NCBI GenBank assembly: GCA_018394315.1
Contig: CP074575.1
Location: 248,001-312,000 of the forward strand
DNA: 64,000 bases
Origin: Mycoplasmatota bacterium
GTDB taxonomy: Bacteria; Bacillota_I; Bacilli_A; MAG-NZ
Reading direction: 5' to 3'
Shown in pieces: positions 1 to 8,766 of this stretch (the first letter of the stretch is position 1; each line of letters begins with the position of its first letter). The notes below the pieces were generated by a model. That model saw only the letters and a program-made list of their open reading frames with translations. It did not search any database and was not told where the DNA came from. The position numbers and the translations under genes were made by a program.

Positions 1-756
1 GTCAATAATTAAATCCTGCATTTGATATAATCTAAGATCTTTTCCATATTTATAGTTAGAACATATTTGATAAAAATAGGAGAACTTTCTATTAGCATCA
101 ATATTGTACATCATGATGTCGTACGACTTTTCATTCTCTTTTTTTAGTACATATCCAGATGTTATTGCTGGAATGAATAATGCGAGTAAAATTAATAATA
201 TACTCCATGGATTATTTAAAAATGTAATGAGTGAATTTGCACTTGTAATATCTTTGCTTTGTAGTAATCCAAATAACAATGTTATACCAAATACTAAACT
301 TAGTACGGATGAAAGAATCCCACTAAGTACATACTCACAATAAACTTTAATACCACCATTACCTGCACAACCCTCTTCAGCCATTTGAATTAACTTCATT
401 GTAGAATTATCCTCCAAAGTAGCATAGTCTATTTCAAATGATTTAAGGGCTATTTTATTGTCTAAATTGTAATTAAGTTCAACAGTATAGGTTTTATTTA
501 AGTAATTGAGATAGTTTCTAATTATACTTATAATTAAATTTAATCCTATCATCCAATAAACATAAAACATTAATTCGATTCTAGGAATATTATTTACTAT
601 TCCATCAATTAGTAAATAAGTAAAGAAGATTGATACATATGGGAAAACAGCAGTAAAAAATGATTGTAAAATGAATACATAGAAATACCCTTTTGATAAT
701 TTGAATGCCACTTTAAGTACATTTATTGTTTTACTAAAATTCCCCTTAACTTTCAT
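1..756 (-). CDS. ABC exporter subunit, half-transporter (partial, runs off window)
   Basis: The frame is open for 252 codons from the ATG at 756 to the window edge, so only the N-terminal membrane domain is visible. It has several hydrophobic segments and the loop KDLRLYQM, matching the KDIRLFHI region of the protein at 8765-10612. By that homology the missing part should hold the ATPase domain. The start has GGAGG about nine bases upstream and overlaps the upstream ABC gene by 11 nt (ATGAAAGTTAA), the same arrangement as in the second exporter pair. It is probably the second subunit of a heterodimeric exporter; the substrate is unknown. Confidence 0.85.
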   Translation of the reverse strand, partial: MKVKGNFSKTINVLKVAFKLSKGYFYVFILQSFFTAVFPYVSIFFTYLLIDGIVNNIPRIELMFYVYWMIGLNLIISIIRNYLNYLNKTYTVELNYNLDNKIALKSFEIDYATLEDNSTMKLIQMAEEGCAGNGGIKVYCEYVLSGILSSVLSLVFGITLLFGLLQSKDITSANSLITFLNNPWSILLILLALFIPAITSGYVLKKENEKSYDIMMYNIDANRKFSYFYQICSNYKYGKDLRLYQMQDLIID

Positions 757-2551
757 TTTCTTCACCCTCCATATAATACTGAGCTTGAATATCGAATACT
801 TCACGATATAGCTTGTTAAGTTTCATAAGCTCCTTATGAGTTCCTTCTTCAACTATCTTTCCGTCATCTAAGAAGATAATACGATCACAGAACTTAGTTG
901 ATGCTAATCTATGAGATATGAAGATTGAAGTACTATCTTCTGTATACTCCTCATATTTCAGATACATTTTCTCCTCAGAGATAGGATCTAAGGAAGCTGT
1001 TGGTTCATCTAGAACTAATAACGAAGTACCTTTATATAAAGATCTTGCCAACATTAGTTTTTGTATTTCCCCACCACTCAGTCTAATTCCCGATTCATCA
1101 AATGTTTGTGTTATATATGTCTTTTCCTTGTTTTCTAGGGACATTACTTTATCTTTCAACCCTGAATTTTCTAAAGCATAATCAAGTTTTGCTTTATCGA
1201 CATCACTATTCTTAACACATGATATATTATCTTCAATAGTTAATGATAAAGGTTCTGAATCCTGAAATACCACTGAGATTAAAGACATATAATCCTCGGT
1301 ACTGAATTCACTGACGTTAATCCCATTAAATTCAATACTTCCTTCATCAGGTTTATATAATCCACAAAGTAATTTTATAACAGTAGTTTTACCTGCACCG
1401 TTATTACCAACAAGTGCTAAATTTTCACCAGAAATGATTTTAAAGTTAAGGTTTTCAATTACTGGTTTTTTAGACTTAGGATAAGAGAAAGTTACATTCT
1501 TAAATTCTACAGTTATTGGTAGTTTAAGATCACTTACACTTAATCCTTGGTTATTACGTAACCTATCTTCAGTTTCAATACATTCTCTATACTTATCCAC
1601 AGAAATATTACAAGCTCTTAATTGATTTGATGCTTCTGTAAATCCATTAAGCCACAATGAAAACCCAGTAATTATTCCTGTTAAAAATGTAAATGTAGTT
1701 AAATCAATCCTATTATTTATAACTAATCCAATAACTATTCCATATCCAACTGCATCTCTGATAAATAAGAATAATGTATTAGAAAAATTAGCTGTTAAAA
1801 ATCTTTTCTCAATTTTACTAGTTACTCTTCTTCTATTCTTAGTAAGATTAACAAATAATTTATCAAACCAATTGCCAAGGTTATATAGTCTAATATCCTT
1901 ACCATAATTTGGATTAGTAGAATCTTTAGTTAAATAATATTGTTCAAGAAATTCATCATTTAGCTCGTTCTTCTTATTAGCTAAATATATATTAGCTCTT
2001 TTAGTTAATATAAAATTGATGATTGTCATTAATACTAATATCACAAGAACAACAGGTACATATAATGTAATTAATACACCATATATTATTAATCCAACTA
2101 TGTTAATTAAGATTAAAGGAGTTTGTTTTAATAACATTTCAATTCCGTAATAATTACTTTTTATAGCCTCAAAAGCTTTTGATATAATTTTTCTTTTGTC
2201 CATTGATTCTACATTAATATAGTCTGTCGTAATTTGATGTTTAGAAAGTCTATTCCAAAACGTCGAATTTCTTGTAAATGTATTCTCAAAGGAATATCTA
2301 AGAAATGACCAATACCTTAATGATTCCAAGATATAAGTTAAGACTGTAACTCCAATTATAATTAAGATATAAGCCTCAACATTGGTATTGTTTGTTAAAA
2401 TATATACAACTATAGTAGTTATCACGATAGCTAAAAATGGTACAAGCAATTCTGTTATAAAATTTATTAATAAAAACCACTTAATTCTAGGATAATTCTT
2501 AAAAGTTTCTTTATACACATAATGAATATTATTTAGTACTGTCTTACTCAT
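746..2551 (-). CDS. ABC exporter subunit, membrane domain fused to ATPase
   Basis: Half-transporter of 601 residues. About six membrane segments lie within residues 1-310, followed by an ATPase domain with Walker A GNNGAGKTT near residue 380, signature LSGGE near 490, Walker B LLVLDEP near 510 and the switch histidine in ISHRLAST. The catalytic glutamate is present. I take the second ATG (2551) as start because a GGGGGG run lies just before it; the ATG at 2563 lies upstream of that run. It is closely related to the protein at 10602-12425 and is followed, with an 11-nt overlap, by a second half-transporter. Together they should form a heterodimeric exporter of a peptide, lipid or drug; the substrate cannot be read from sequence. 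Confidence 0.9.
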   Translation of the reverse strand: MSKTVLNNIHYVYKETFKNYPRIKWFLLINFITELLVPFLAIVITTIVVYILTNNTNVEAYILIIIGVTVLTYILESLRYWSFLRYSFENTFTRNSTFWNRLSKHQITTDYINVESMDKRKIISKAFEAIKSNYYGIEMLLKQTPLILINIVGLIIYGVLITLYVPVVLVILVLMTIINFILTKRANIYLANKKNELNDEFLEQYYLTKDSTNPNYGKDIRLYNLGNWFDKLFVNLTKNRRRVTSKIEKRFLTANFSNTLFLFIRDAVGYGIVIGLVINNRIDLTTFTFLTGIITGFSLWLNGFTEASNQLRACNISVDKYRECIETEDRLRNNQGLSVSDLKLPITVEFKNVTFSYPKSKKPVIENLNFKIISGENLALVGNNGAGKTTVIKLLCGLYKPDEGSIEFNGINVSEFSTEDYMSLISVVFQDSEPLSLTIEDNISCVKNSDVDKAKLDYALENSGLKDKVMSLENKEKTYITQTFDESGIRLSGGEIQKLMLARSLYKGTSLLVLDEPTASLDPISEEKMYLKYEEYTEDSTSIFISHRLASTKFCDRIIFLDDGKIVEEGTHKELMKLNKLYREVFDIQAQYYMEGEENES

Positions 2552-2872
2552 GGTTCCCCCCATTCAAATTTATATGATTCAGTACTAATCATAACACAGT
2601 ACTTCGCATACCGCAATACCGTGTGTGATAAAAGAATATCAGCTAATTTAGAGTAGACGTTCTTTTAAAGTGAATAAGAATGTTATTTCTTAAAACAACT
2701 TGTCACTGAAATCATATTAACAAACATTATAATTATGGAAAAAATAACTCTAATAAACAATCCGTACGAGTACAATTATCCATTATAACTCCCACTAACT
2801 ATTAATCTCATTTTACTTCCGTGATTTTTACTTCACTTTTACACAAAATTTATTACACTACCAGCGAACAGG

Positions 2873-2913
2873 AAAAAACAGTTGATGAGATCAATCTCGT
2901 AAATCAACTGTTT
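2873..2913 (-). terminator. Rho-independent terminator
   Basis: On the minus strand an 11-bp stem (AAACAGTTGAT / ATCAACTGTTT) with an inner GAGAT/ATCTC stem is followed by a run of T. It overlaps the last codons of the truncated DUF2785 gene, so it was probably that gene's terminator. Confidence 0.8.
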
Positions 2914-3068
2914 GTTGTTGCATAATATTTATCACGTAATTCGTCGTTAGTATCTCCTATATAGTCCATCATAATTAATGATAATTGATGTGGATCTACG
3001 TCTCGCGGCACCGTATAGTTATTTTCTTCTATACTTTTTAATAATTCAATTAATACTACTTTTTCCAT
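2904..3068 (-). pseudogene. DUF2785 family protein, N-terminal fragment
   Basis: Short frame of 54 residues beginning MEKVVLIELLKSIEENN and containing DPHQLSLIMMDYIGD and NDELRDK, which match the start of DUF2785 proteins as I know them. That family is normally several times longer. The frame stops right after LRDK, inside a terminator hairpin, so the bulk of the gene has been deleted and its end joined to the terminator. The ribosome site is weak (GGAAGGGTGAT). A functional small protein is not excluded, but a remnant is more likely. Confidence 0.6.
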
Positions 3069-3106
3069 AGTATCACCCTTCCTTTTTTTTCTAATATAAA
3101 CTCATT

Positions 3107-3583
3107 GTTTCTGTTCCTTTTATGTGCTGAAAATACTAAATCACGTAGAATCGCCGCTACTTATGATCTTGTTGAATGTAATGCTAATTATTATAAATCA
3201 TTATTTAATTTGTAACATACAGTTAGATAAAAATTGATGTAAAAACCTTATCATACTTCCCAACAACCTTTTATTTTAGTATAGATTTACAACAAACTAT
3301 TACAAATTTATCACATTTTTTACACATTATAAGTATTATATAAAATAATAAATATAAAAAATGACTCGTCTAAGCCATTATTCTACTTATACAATATAAA
3401 GACAGGAGATACACTTGTAAATCATATACAACTTTTAGAAAAATGTTACTTTGCTTGTAGATAAAAACCATACAGAGTCTAAATAATGTTTAGGTATATT
3501 GAATAGAAACCAATGATGCTTTTACTAATAATATAGCATTTTCCAAATTATAAATACCTATTTTTAGTTGTTATTCGTAATAA
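3107..3583. other. Gene-free stretch
   Basis: No intact gene is visible. A short plus-strand reading frame (about 3123-3217, including SRRIAATYDLVE and ending YKSLFNL) looks like coding sequence but has no start and may be a C-terminal scrap. The rest is AT-rich without recognisable structure. Confidence 0.5.
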
Positions 3584-3712
3584 TGGGGTGACTGAAGGTG
3601 CCTATAAGGCACTCTCGATTAAATCAATTGCTGCCCTTCAACATCTTCATTGGTTTGAATCCGACTGTCAGAGCTGTGACGGCACGCAAATTCTAATACA
3701 ATTTAACTTTTC
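3584..3712 (-). repeat. tRNA-His 3'-end-like fragment within a ~130-bp repeat
   Basis: Read on the minus strand, 3616-3584 ends CTTCAGTCACCCCA, one base different from the acceptor 3' strand of tRNA-His at 21950. The T-arm is replaced by a hairpin with stem GTGCC/GGCAC (3598-3602 and 3608-3612). Similarity extends to 3712 and is shared with 20382-20512, including GTGCCG and AAAGTTAAATTGTATTA. The distal end overlaps the last codons of the NUDIX gene at 3693. Confidence 0.75.
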
Positions 3713-4121
3713 CTTGAAAGGTATAAGAGGCAGAATTATTAATCAATTTGCTAATACCATACTTATGATAAGGCATTAGACTATCAGCTGTTGGAATATC
3801 TACCCATTTTACTATTGAAATTTCATTTGGATCTGATATTGAAATCTCTCCATCAACAATTTCAGCCCTAAAGGTCACAAATATTGCATGTTCTTTCTTT
3901 TTTTCAAAAAAACATTCATTTATAGCAACCACATCTATGATTTCAATATGGAAACCTGTTTCTTCATGCATTTCTCTAATAGCTGCTTGTTCTAATGTTT
4001 CCCCATCTTCAACTAACCCACCTGGCATAGACCAGTGGTTAGTATCTTTATTATGTACCATTAGTACTTGATTAGTTACTTTATTATATATCAAACAATA
4101 TACCACATTTACTTTTTTCAT
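3693..4121 (-). CDS. NUDIX hydrolase
   Basis: Protein of 142 residues with a complete Nudix box: GG, then EDGETLEQAAIREMHEETGF near residues 37-60, giving the G-x5-E-x7-RExxEE pattern that binds the catalytic metal. It should hydrolyse a nucleoside diphosphate-linked substrate; the specificity cannot be told. It starts at an ATG preceded by GAGGTGAT. The stop codon lies inside the ~130-bp repeat that ends in the tRNA-His-like fragment. A copy of that repeat at 20382-20512 carries the same last bases without the gene, hinting that a related NUDIX gene was once there too. Confidence 0.9.
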   Translation of the reverse strand: MKKVNVVYCLIYNKVTNQVLMVHNKDTNHWSMPGGLVEDGETLEQAAIREMHEETGFHIEIIDVVAINECFFEKKKEHAIFVTFRAEIVDGEISISDPNEISIVKWVDIPTADSLMPYHKYGISKLINNSASYTFQGKVKLY

Positions 4122-4203
4122 TTATAATCACCTCATTTTTTAGTATTACATTCATAAATCCATAATACCACAACATACTAAATTGATAAAAGCAAATTTC
4201 AAC

Positions 4204-4235
4204 AAAAAATGACTAGTTCTTCTGAACTAGTCATT
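4204..4235 (-). terminator. Rho-independent terminator
   Basis: A 12-bp perfect stem (AATGACTAGTTC / GAACTAGTCATT), loop TTCT on the plus strand, with a T-run on the minus strand side. It separates the exonuclease gene from the NUDIX gene. Confidence 0.85.
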
Positions 4236-4455
4236 TGTCAAAATACATTGTCTTCTCTTTAACATTAAAGAATCGGTGTTTCAACTTTTCAATTCTAGAT
4301 ACTATCACTAGTTCTTTTTTATCTTTTATATATTCATTTACAAACTAGTAAGGATCTTCTACACTATTCCTCAAACCGATAAAACCAACTCCAATTGTAT
4401 TGGAAATCTTAGTATTACATTTAGTACAATAAGAATACTATTAAATAACTTAAAC

Positions 4456-4472
4456 AGGGTCTTACAGACCCT
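4456..4472 (-). terminator. Hairpin downstream of the exonuclease gene
   Basis: Stem AGGGTCT / AGACCCT with a three-base loop, 70 bases after the exonuclease stop, followed by only a short T-run (TGTTTAAG) on the minus strand. It may be a weak terminator; the strong one is at 4204-4235. The stretch between the two hairpins holds nothing else I can recognise. Confidence 0.45.
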
Positions 4473-4542
4473 ATTTCTTCTTATATTACCTAATATCGGT
4501 TTTTAAGTTAATTAAATATAAATATTGTTGTTTACATCAACT

Positions 4543-5094
4543 CTATGGACGTTTTGACATAAGAGTCTTAGATTTACAAGGAATGCTAACAACATAATCG
4601 GATAAATTTACGTTTTCTTCTATCTTCATCTTCAATAATTTATACGTTACTAAAGCATCACTCAAAGGGTTGTGAGCATCGTGCTGTATATCATAATGAA
4701 TAGCTAATTTCCCTAATGCTACCTTCTCTTCCGAAAAAAAATTCATATTAGAGATGTCTAGAAAAGAACCTTCTACAATATCAAGATTTGCAAGCTTGAG
4801 TTGATCGTTTAGTGCCAGAAAATCTTCTTTTGAAAAACAGACAGGGATCACATCATCTTCTACAAAAAAGTCCCTTATCTCATCGAATAATTCCTTCACT
4901 CCAAAAACAATAGTCGCAATATTTCTAAATTCGTTAACTTTTCTTTTAGGAGCATTCCTGTTACTTACATCTATACTATCATCAATGATAATGTTTTGAC
5001 TAAGTATATTAAGATCACTATCAACATAAATGTATCCCAGCATGTAGATTTTCGTATTCTTAATTCGTTCCGTATCCCAAATGAAAAACCTCAT
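4543..5094 (-). CDS. DnaQ-like (DEDD) 3'-5' exonuclease domain protein
   Basis: Protein of 183 residues from the ATG at 5094. FFIWDTER at residues 3-10 fits the first D-x-E of the DEDD superfamily, SKEDFLALND sits where the middle aspartate is expected, and HDAHNPLSDALVTYKLL near 140 fits the closing H-x4-D motif (DEDDh type). It should be a stand-alone nuclease on DNA or RNA ends. An in-frame ATG at 5139 exists, but GAGGG sits directly before 5094, and the extra residues overlap other coding material. A 45-codon frame with a strong ribosome site overlaps its start. Confidence 0.65.
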   Translation of the reverse strand: MRFFIWDTERIKNTKIYMLGYIYVDSDLNILSQNIIIDDSIDVSNRNAPKRKVNEFRNIATIVFGVKELFDEIRDFFVEDDVIPVCFSKEDFLALNDQLKLANLDIVEGSFLDISNMNFFSEEKVALGKLAIHYDIQHDAHNPLSDALVTYKLLKMKIEENVNLSDYVVSIPCKSKTLMSKRP

Positions 5095-5197
5095 ATATTC
5101 CCTCGCATAATTCTCTTTCAATTTTTTCTTCGAGCTCATCTATTATCTTGTTTTCAGCATTGCTAAGTTTGTTTGATATATTTGTGTCAGTAATCAT
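5060..5197 (-). CDS. Hypothetical small protein upstream of the exonuclease
   Basis: Frame of 45 codons (MITDTNISNKLSNAENKII...), strongly charged and probably helical, preceded by AGGAGTGGAG six bases from its ATG. It runs 35 bases into the exonuclease gene in another frame, so the two could be translationally coupled. No family recognised. It may equally be the tail of the adjacent broken IS3 gene. Confidence 0.35.
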   Translation of the reverse strand: MITDTNISNKLSNAENKIIDELEEKIERELCEGIYEVFHLGYGTN

Positions 5198-5368
5198 AAC
5201 TTCTCCACTCCTAATTAATGGCTTCCTCCATACTTTTTGTGCAATGCTACTAAATACTTCAAACTACTCGAATCATAGTTGTTGTGTCTCTCAGACATGT
5301 GACAATGACTTATGTTCTTGTACATGTTCAATACACATTTTTAACTTCTCTTTTAATGTATAACGCAT
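5148..5368 (-). pseudogene. IS3-family OrfA remnant, frameshifted
   Basis: Read from 5368 the minus strand gives MRYTLKEKLKMCIEHV and then SLSHV; after a frameshift it continues SERHNNYDSSSLKYLVALH and KKYGG. Together these look like the helix-turn-helix of an IS3-family OrfA. The two halves lie in different frames with stops between, so the gene is dead. Confidence 0.6.
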
Positions 5369-5446
5369 AATAAAAGTTCCCTTCATCAGAGTAGGTAATT
5401 AATTATACCATTTCTCCAACTTTTTGGAAGCCATTTCAAGTCATAA

Positions 5447-5475
5447 TGGGGCGACTGAAGGGAATCGAACCCTCG
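5447..5475 (-). repeat. tRNA-His 3'-end fragment (exact T-arm)
   Basis: Identical over 29 bases to the 3' end of tRNA-His at 21950: T-arm CGAGGGTTCGATTCCCTT followed by CAGTCGCCCCA. The rest of the tRNA is absent, so it is not a functional tRNA gene. Confidence 0.9.
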
Positions 5476-5740
5476 TAAGTCAAACATACACTTATTTCAA
5501 TATATATTTTTTCAAAGAGCAATCGAAAATATTTGATGAATTATGATGTCATTATATGACATAATTGCTTAATCCCATTAATTCATCTACTACTATTATA
5601 AGATTTACACGGAATGATTCGTTCTGTTCAAAAAAATAATTTGCTTTTTCTCAATTTATTCTCTATTCTTGAAAACATAATATATTCAATAAAGGCAATA
5701 ATTAGGGATCCAACTCCTGTAATTGCTTAATCTAAATTTC
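5447..5740 (-). repeat. Composite repeat, copy 1: tRNA-His end plus IS3 remnant
   Basis: The first ~200 bases match 18518-18715 at roughly 90 percent by eye. On the minus strand the far part reads FFEQNE...VNLII..DELM, resembling the broken IS3 transposase at 15286-15510. The far end also shares GTTGGATC...ATTATTGCC with 15510-15540. So an IS3-type remnant is fixed next to the tRNA fragment in each copy. Confidence 0.7.
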
Positions 5741-5895
5741 TTCTTTAGTTAACCAATTATTCAATTATATCAACTAGATCTAAATGTACGGTGTTGTAGA
5801 CCGTATTAAAATGGGAAATAAAATCTTATATATCACTTACCTTATCTTGATAATCATCTAGTCATAAATTATTTTAATTTGCAATTATGTCCGAA

Positions 5896-6033
5896 TCACC
5901 ATGCGCACATAAAATCCAATAAAGGAACAAGCGACCTACCTTTTTCTGTAATACTATACTCAACTTTAGGTGGTATAACCTTATAATCCTTCCTATGAAC
6001 TAAACCATCTCTAACAAACTCTTTTGTATAAAA
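5896..6033 (-). pseudogene. HxlR-type regulator, C-terminal fragment
   Basis: The minus strand reads EFVRDGLVHRKDYKVIPPK, then VEYSITEKGRSLVPLLDFM, ending CAW and stop. This is the wing and C-terminal helix of HxlR-family winged-helix regulators (the Y-x-LT-x-G pattern). The N-terminal half and start are missing. It lies just downstream of a nitroreductase; HxlR regulators often accompany such genes, so it may have been that gene's regulator. Confidence 0.7.
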
Positions 6034-6077
6034 TATGAATGCTAGTCTTAAAAAAAAAGAAGAATTTCACATTCCTC

Positions 6078-6620
6078 TTAAATAAACCTGATTAGCTCAT
6101 CGACTTCCATACGACCAACTGGTCTTCCTGGCCCTTCTGGGTACCCATAAACAATCAAAGCAGCGACAGTTTCATTAACTGGTAAGTTAACTATCTCGGA
6201 AATCTCTTTATCTGCTATTACACCCATTATAACTGTACCAATTCCCTTTGTATGTGCTGCCAGGCAAAACTGATGTGCAGCAATACCAGCATCGAACACT
6301 TCCCATGAATTCGCCTTACTAGTACCATAATTTCCATCATCCAATTTTCCACTTAATCCATTTACATAACTCAAAACAACTACACCCTTCGCATTCTCTA
6401 GCGTTTTCGTATTATAAATAAATCCATTTACTGCTTCAGTTGCCAGTCTCTTAATAATTTCTTCATCATCAACAAATGTGTATCTAGCTATCTGATAGTT
6501 CTTCCATGAAGGTGCAAACTTTGCAATTTCTACAATTTCTCTTAACAATTCTCGATCAACTTTTTGATCCTTATATTTTCTAATACTTCTTCTTTCTAAT
6601 AACAACTCTTTGGCTTCCAT
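6078..6620 (-). CDS. Nitroreductase family protein
   Basis: Protein of 180 residues, typical length for small FMN-dependent nitroreductases. RRSIRKY near residue 11 and APSWKNYQ near 37 are the phosphate- and flavin-binding segments, and GIGTVIMGVI near 125 is the conserved core. It should use NAD(P)H to reduce nitro or quinone compounds as a homodimer in the cytoplasm. The start has GGAGAT just upstream. The remnant of an HxlR-type regulator follows it. The physiological substrate is unknown. Confidence 0.88.
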   Translation of the reverse strand: MEAKELLLERRSIRKYKDQKVDRELLREIVEIAKFAPSWKNYQIARYTFVDDEEIIKRLATEAVNGFIYNTKTLENAKGVVVLSYVNGLSGKLDDGNYGTSKANSWEVFDAGIAAHQFCLAAHTKGIGTVIMGVIADKEISEIVNLPVNETVAALIVYGYPEGPGRPVGRMEVDELIRFI

Positions 6621-6796
6621 AAATATCTCCTTTATATTACATGATTAATAAAAGAATAACACTCCTTTACATTACATGCAATATTGTTTTTTCTTTATTA
6701 TGCGAGAGGAGTTCAATATAAAAATTACTAGATTTCGAAAGGACAATAACATCATCTAAAGTTTTAAAAAGGAATGAAATCAATAAAAATAGTTTA

Positions 6797-7726
6797 TTAA
6801 AAATCACATACGTTATCCAAACATTGATTACGCCATCTCAATAACCAGTCAAGTTGATTATCTATGAAATCATCGTTAATACAATCTAGACCATTGATCT
6901 CTAAGATAGTAGCTTGTAATTGAAAGTGATATAGTGCAATTAAATAGTAAAATGATTTTATTTCACTTGGAGTCAGTTCACAGTGCTTTAAATATCCTTT
7001 TAAAAAAATTTCATATGCATCCTGTGACTTGAAAAATCCTGACTCATCAAACTCAAAATAGTCAGTCCGATTACAAACCATCATAATATCATACATAGGA
7101 AAAGCAAAACTTGAAGTATCAAAATCAAGAATATAGTACGTATCATTCTTATCCCTTAATAAATTACCTAAGTATAAGTCACCATGACAAAAACCTCTAG
7201 GTAAATTCTTAACACTCTCCCATAAATAATTACCATACTCTATAAACGTGCTTAGTTTACTCTCTTCATAACATTTTTGTTTCAATTGACATATATATCG
7301 TTCGATAAAATAGTTTTTATCTTGTTCTATCAATTCATTGGGATATTCTTTCATTATTTTGTGCAACTTGCCAACTAGTTCCCCAATTTTTGAATAATCT
7401 TCAACTCTATCAACTTTAGCAACTTCATCTCCATCTATATAATAAAATAGCACACCAATTTTTCCGACTTCAGTTTTAAAGAAACTTTGATTTGACTTAG
7501 TTTTGACGACTTTAGGAGAAAGAAACTCATTTTCTTCCAAGAAATTTAAAACACTTAATGACTGTTTAATTGTTTTCGAAAATGAATCTGGTACAAGTTT
7601 AAATAAATACCTCTCTCCTCTACTAACTGCAATAAAGGACTTCGATCCCCCTTCTCTATTATTTTCTAGTAATGTTATGTCTATTCCGTAATTAATTCTT
7701 AGTAAATCAATGAGATTTTCATTCAT
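6797..7726 (-). CDS. Aminoglycoside phosphotransferase-like (APH) kinase
   Basis: Protein of 309 residues of the APH/choline kinase fold. FCHGDLYLGNLL near residue 180 is the catalytic loop with its aspartate, and YILDFDTSSF near 197 supplies the metal-binding aspartate. The N-terminal lobe has RYLFKLVPDSF, whose lysine should contact ATP. Relatives phosphorylate small molecules such as homoserine, choline or aminoglycosides; nothing here decides between them, so resistance should not be assumed. GGAGGATT precedes the ATG. It sits in a block of single accessory genes all on the same strand. Confidence 0.82.
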   Translation of the reverse strand: MNENLIDLLRINYGIDITLLENNREGGSKSFIAVSRGERYLFKLVPDSFSKTIKQSLSVLNFLEENEFLSPKVVKTKSNQSFFKTEVGKIGVLFYYIDGDEVAKVDRVEDYSKIGELVGKLHKIMKEYPNELIEQDKNYFIERYICQLKQKCYEESKLSTFIEYGNYLWESVKNLPRGFCHGDLYLGNLLRDKNDTYYILDFDTSSFAFPMYDIMMVCNRTDYFEFDESGFFKSQDAYEIFLKGYLKHCELTPSEIKSFYYLIALYHFQLQATILEINGLDCINDDFIDNQLDWLLRWRNQCLDNVCDF

Positions 7727-7821
7727 TGCGCTAATCCTCCTAACAAATAGAACTTAATTCTTATCTCTTCAAGATAGGTATAGTAAATAAGTCCATTACC
7801 ACTTAATCTTTGTTGTGATAA

Positions 7822-8238
7822 TTAATGATTGTTTTCATTAATACTCAAATTTCTATAAATCAAATCATCTCTTTTATCAAAACCAAGTGATTGCCAAAAT
7901 TTATTTCCTAAATCATTAGAATTAAATACAAGAAGTGCAATCTTATTTATTCCTTCTTTCTTTAAAGCTTCAAGCACAGTATTAACCATTTTTTTCCCAA
8001 TTCCTTCCCCACGATATTGAGAATCAACTGCCGTATGATAAACGTATCCTCTTCTTCCATCATGTCCACATAATATTACACCGACAATATCATTTTCGAC
8101 TTGTGCAATATAATTTGTGGTGGGGTTTCTTTTTAAGAATTTTTCTATTCCCTCATATGAATCATCTAAATTACGCATACCCATACCTTTTGTATCTGTC
8201 CATAATTGATATACTTTGTCATAATCCCCAATTGTCAT
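7822..8238 (-). CDS. GNAT family N-acetyltransferase
   Basis: Protein of 138 residues with the acetyl-CoA binding signature QYRGEGIGKKMV near residue 75 and the C-terminal NDLGNKFWQSLGF motif. Relatives I know begin with a short extra strand before MTI. Here that strand exists in frame (EIKL) but its first codon is ATA at 8253, set eight bases after a perfect GGAGG, while the first ATG at 8238 is 23 bases from it. Either the start codon has mutated or an unusual start is used. The acetylated substrate is unknown. Confidence 0.85.
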   Translation of the reverse strand: MTIGDYDKVYQLWTDTKGMGMRNLDDSYEGIEKFLKRNPTTNYIAQVENDIVGVILCGHDGRRGYVYHTAVDSQYRGEGIGKKMVNTVLEALKKEGINKIALLVFNSNDLGNKFWQSLGFDKRDDLIYRNLSINENNH

Positions 8239-8253
8239 TAATTTAATTTCTAT

Positions 8254-8610
8254 GTTAGCCGCCTCCTAAACCCATATATTCATCTTACTCCTGATTTTCC
8301 CTTATTCATTTTCCTTACTATCCATTAGTTCTTTTATAATCAACTTTATATTTCTAAAACATCAATATTTTTTCAGTATAAAAAACTTAGTTAGAGTAAA
8401 ACCGCTATTACCTTCATAATATCATATAGTCTCATAGCATACAATTAGCTATGCTATAAGAAAAAAAAGCGAAAGTTAATCGATTACTTATATCCATTTT
8501 GGGAATATGAGAACCAGTTATTTTCACGAAAAAGCATGAGCAACTAAATCTATAGAGAGATACATAAAAAAAATAACCAAGTTATTGTACTAGTCATTCG
8601 TATGTCATAA
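8254..8610. other. Gene-free stretch
   Basis: Apart from the ribosome site of the preceding gene and a hairpin near 8572, I see no gene or repeat here; it is AT-rich with stops in all frames. Confidence 0.5.
8566..8586 (-). terminator. Weak terminator after the tRNA-like fragment
   Basis: Stem AATAAC/GTTATT with a T8 run on the minus strand, 25 bases after the CCA end of the fragment at 8611. It occupies the same relative place as the terminator of the true tRNA-His. Confidence 0.5.
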
Positions 8611-8641
8611 TGGGGCGACTGAAGGTAGCTATGAGGCACCG
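8611..8641 (-). repeat. tRNA-His 3'-end-like fragment (altered T-arm)
   Basis: The minus strand ends CTTCAGTCGCCCCATTATGAC, with the acceptor 3' strand identical to tRNA-His. The T-arm is replaced by a partly paired GGTGCC...AGCTACC sequence. Confidence 0.75.
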
Positions 8642-8740
8642 ATTAATGAAAGAGTAAGATGTTAGTAGACATGAAAAGAATGTGTTTTATAATCTATAAA
8701 AGGATTAATTTAGGTTTAGTATCCTGATTATGTTTACAAG

Positions 8741-8766
8741 AAGAATCGAGAAAAATCTCGATTCTT
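8741..8766 (-). terminator. Terminator hairpin of the ABC exporter operon
   Basis: Perfect 11-bp stem AAGAATCGAGA / TCTCGATTCTT around a four-base loop, overlapping the stop codon of the ABC gene. The T-run after it is short, so strength is uncertain. Confidence 0.65.

Noticed and set aside
3123-3217. Plus-strand coding-like stretch ending YKSLFNL
   Set aside because: No start codon or ribosome site, and too short to assign; at most a scrap of a lost gene.
6797-7726. Calling the APH-like gene an aminoglycoside resistance gene
   Set aside because: Only the general kinase fold is visible; many relatives act on ordinary metabolites.
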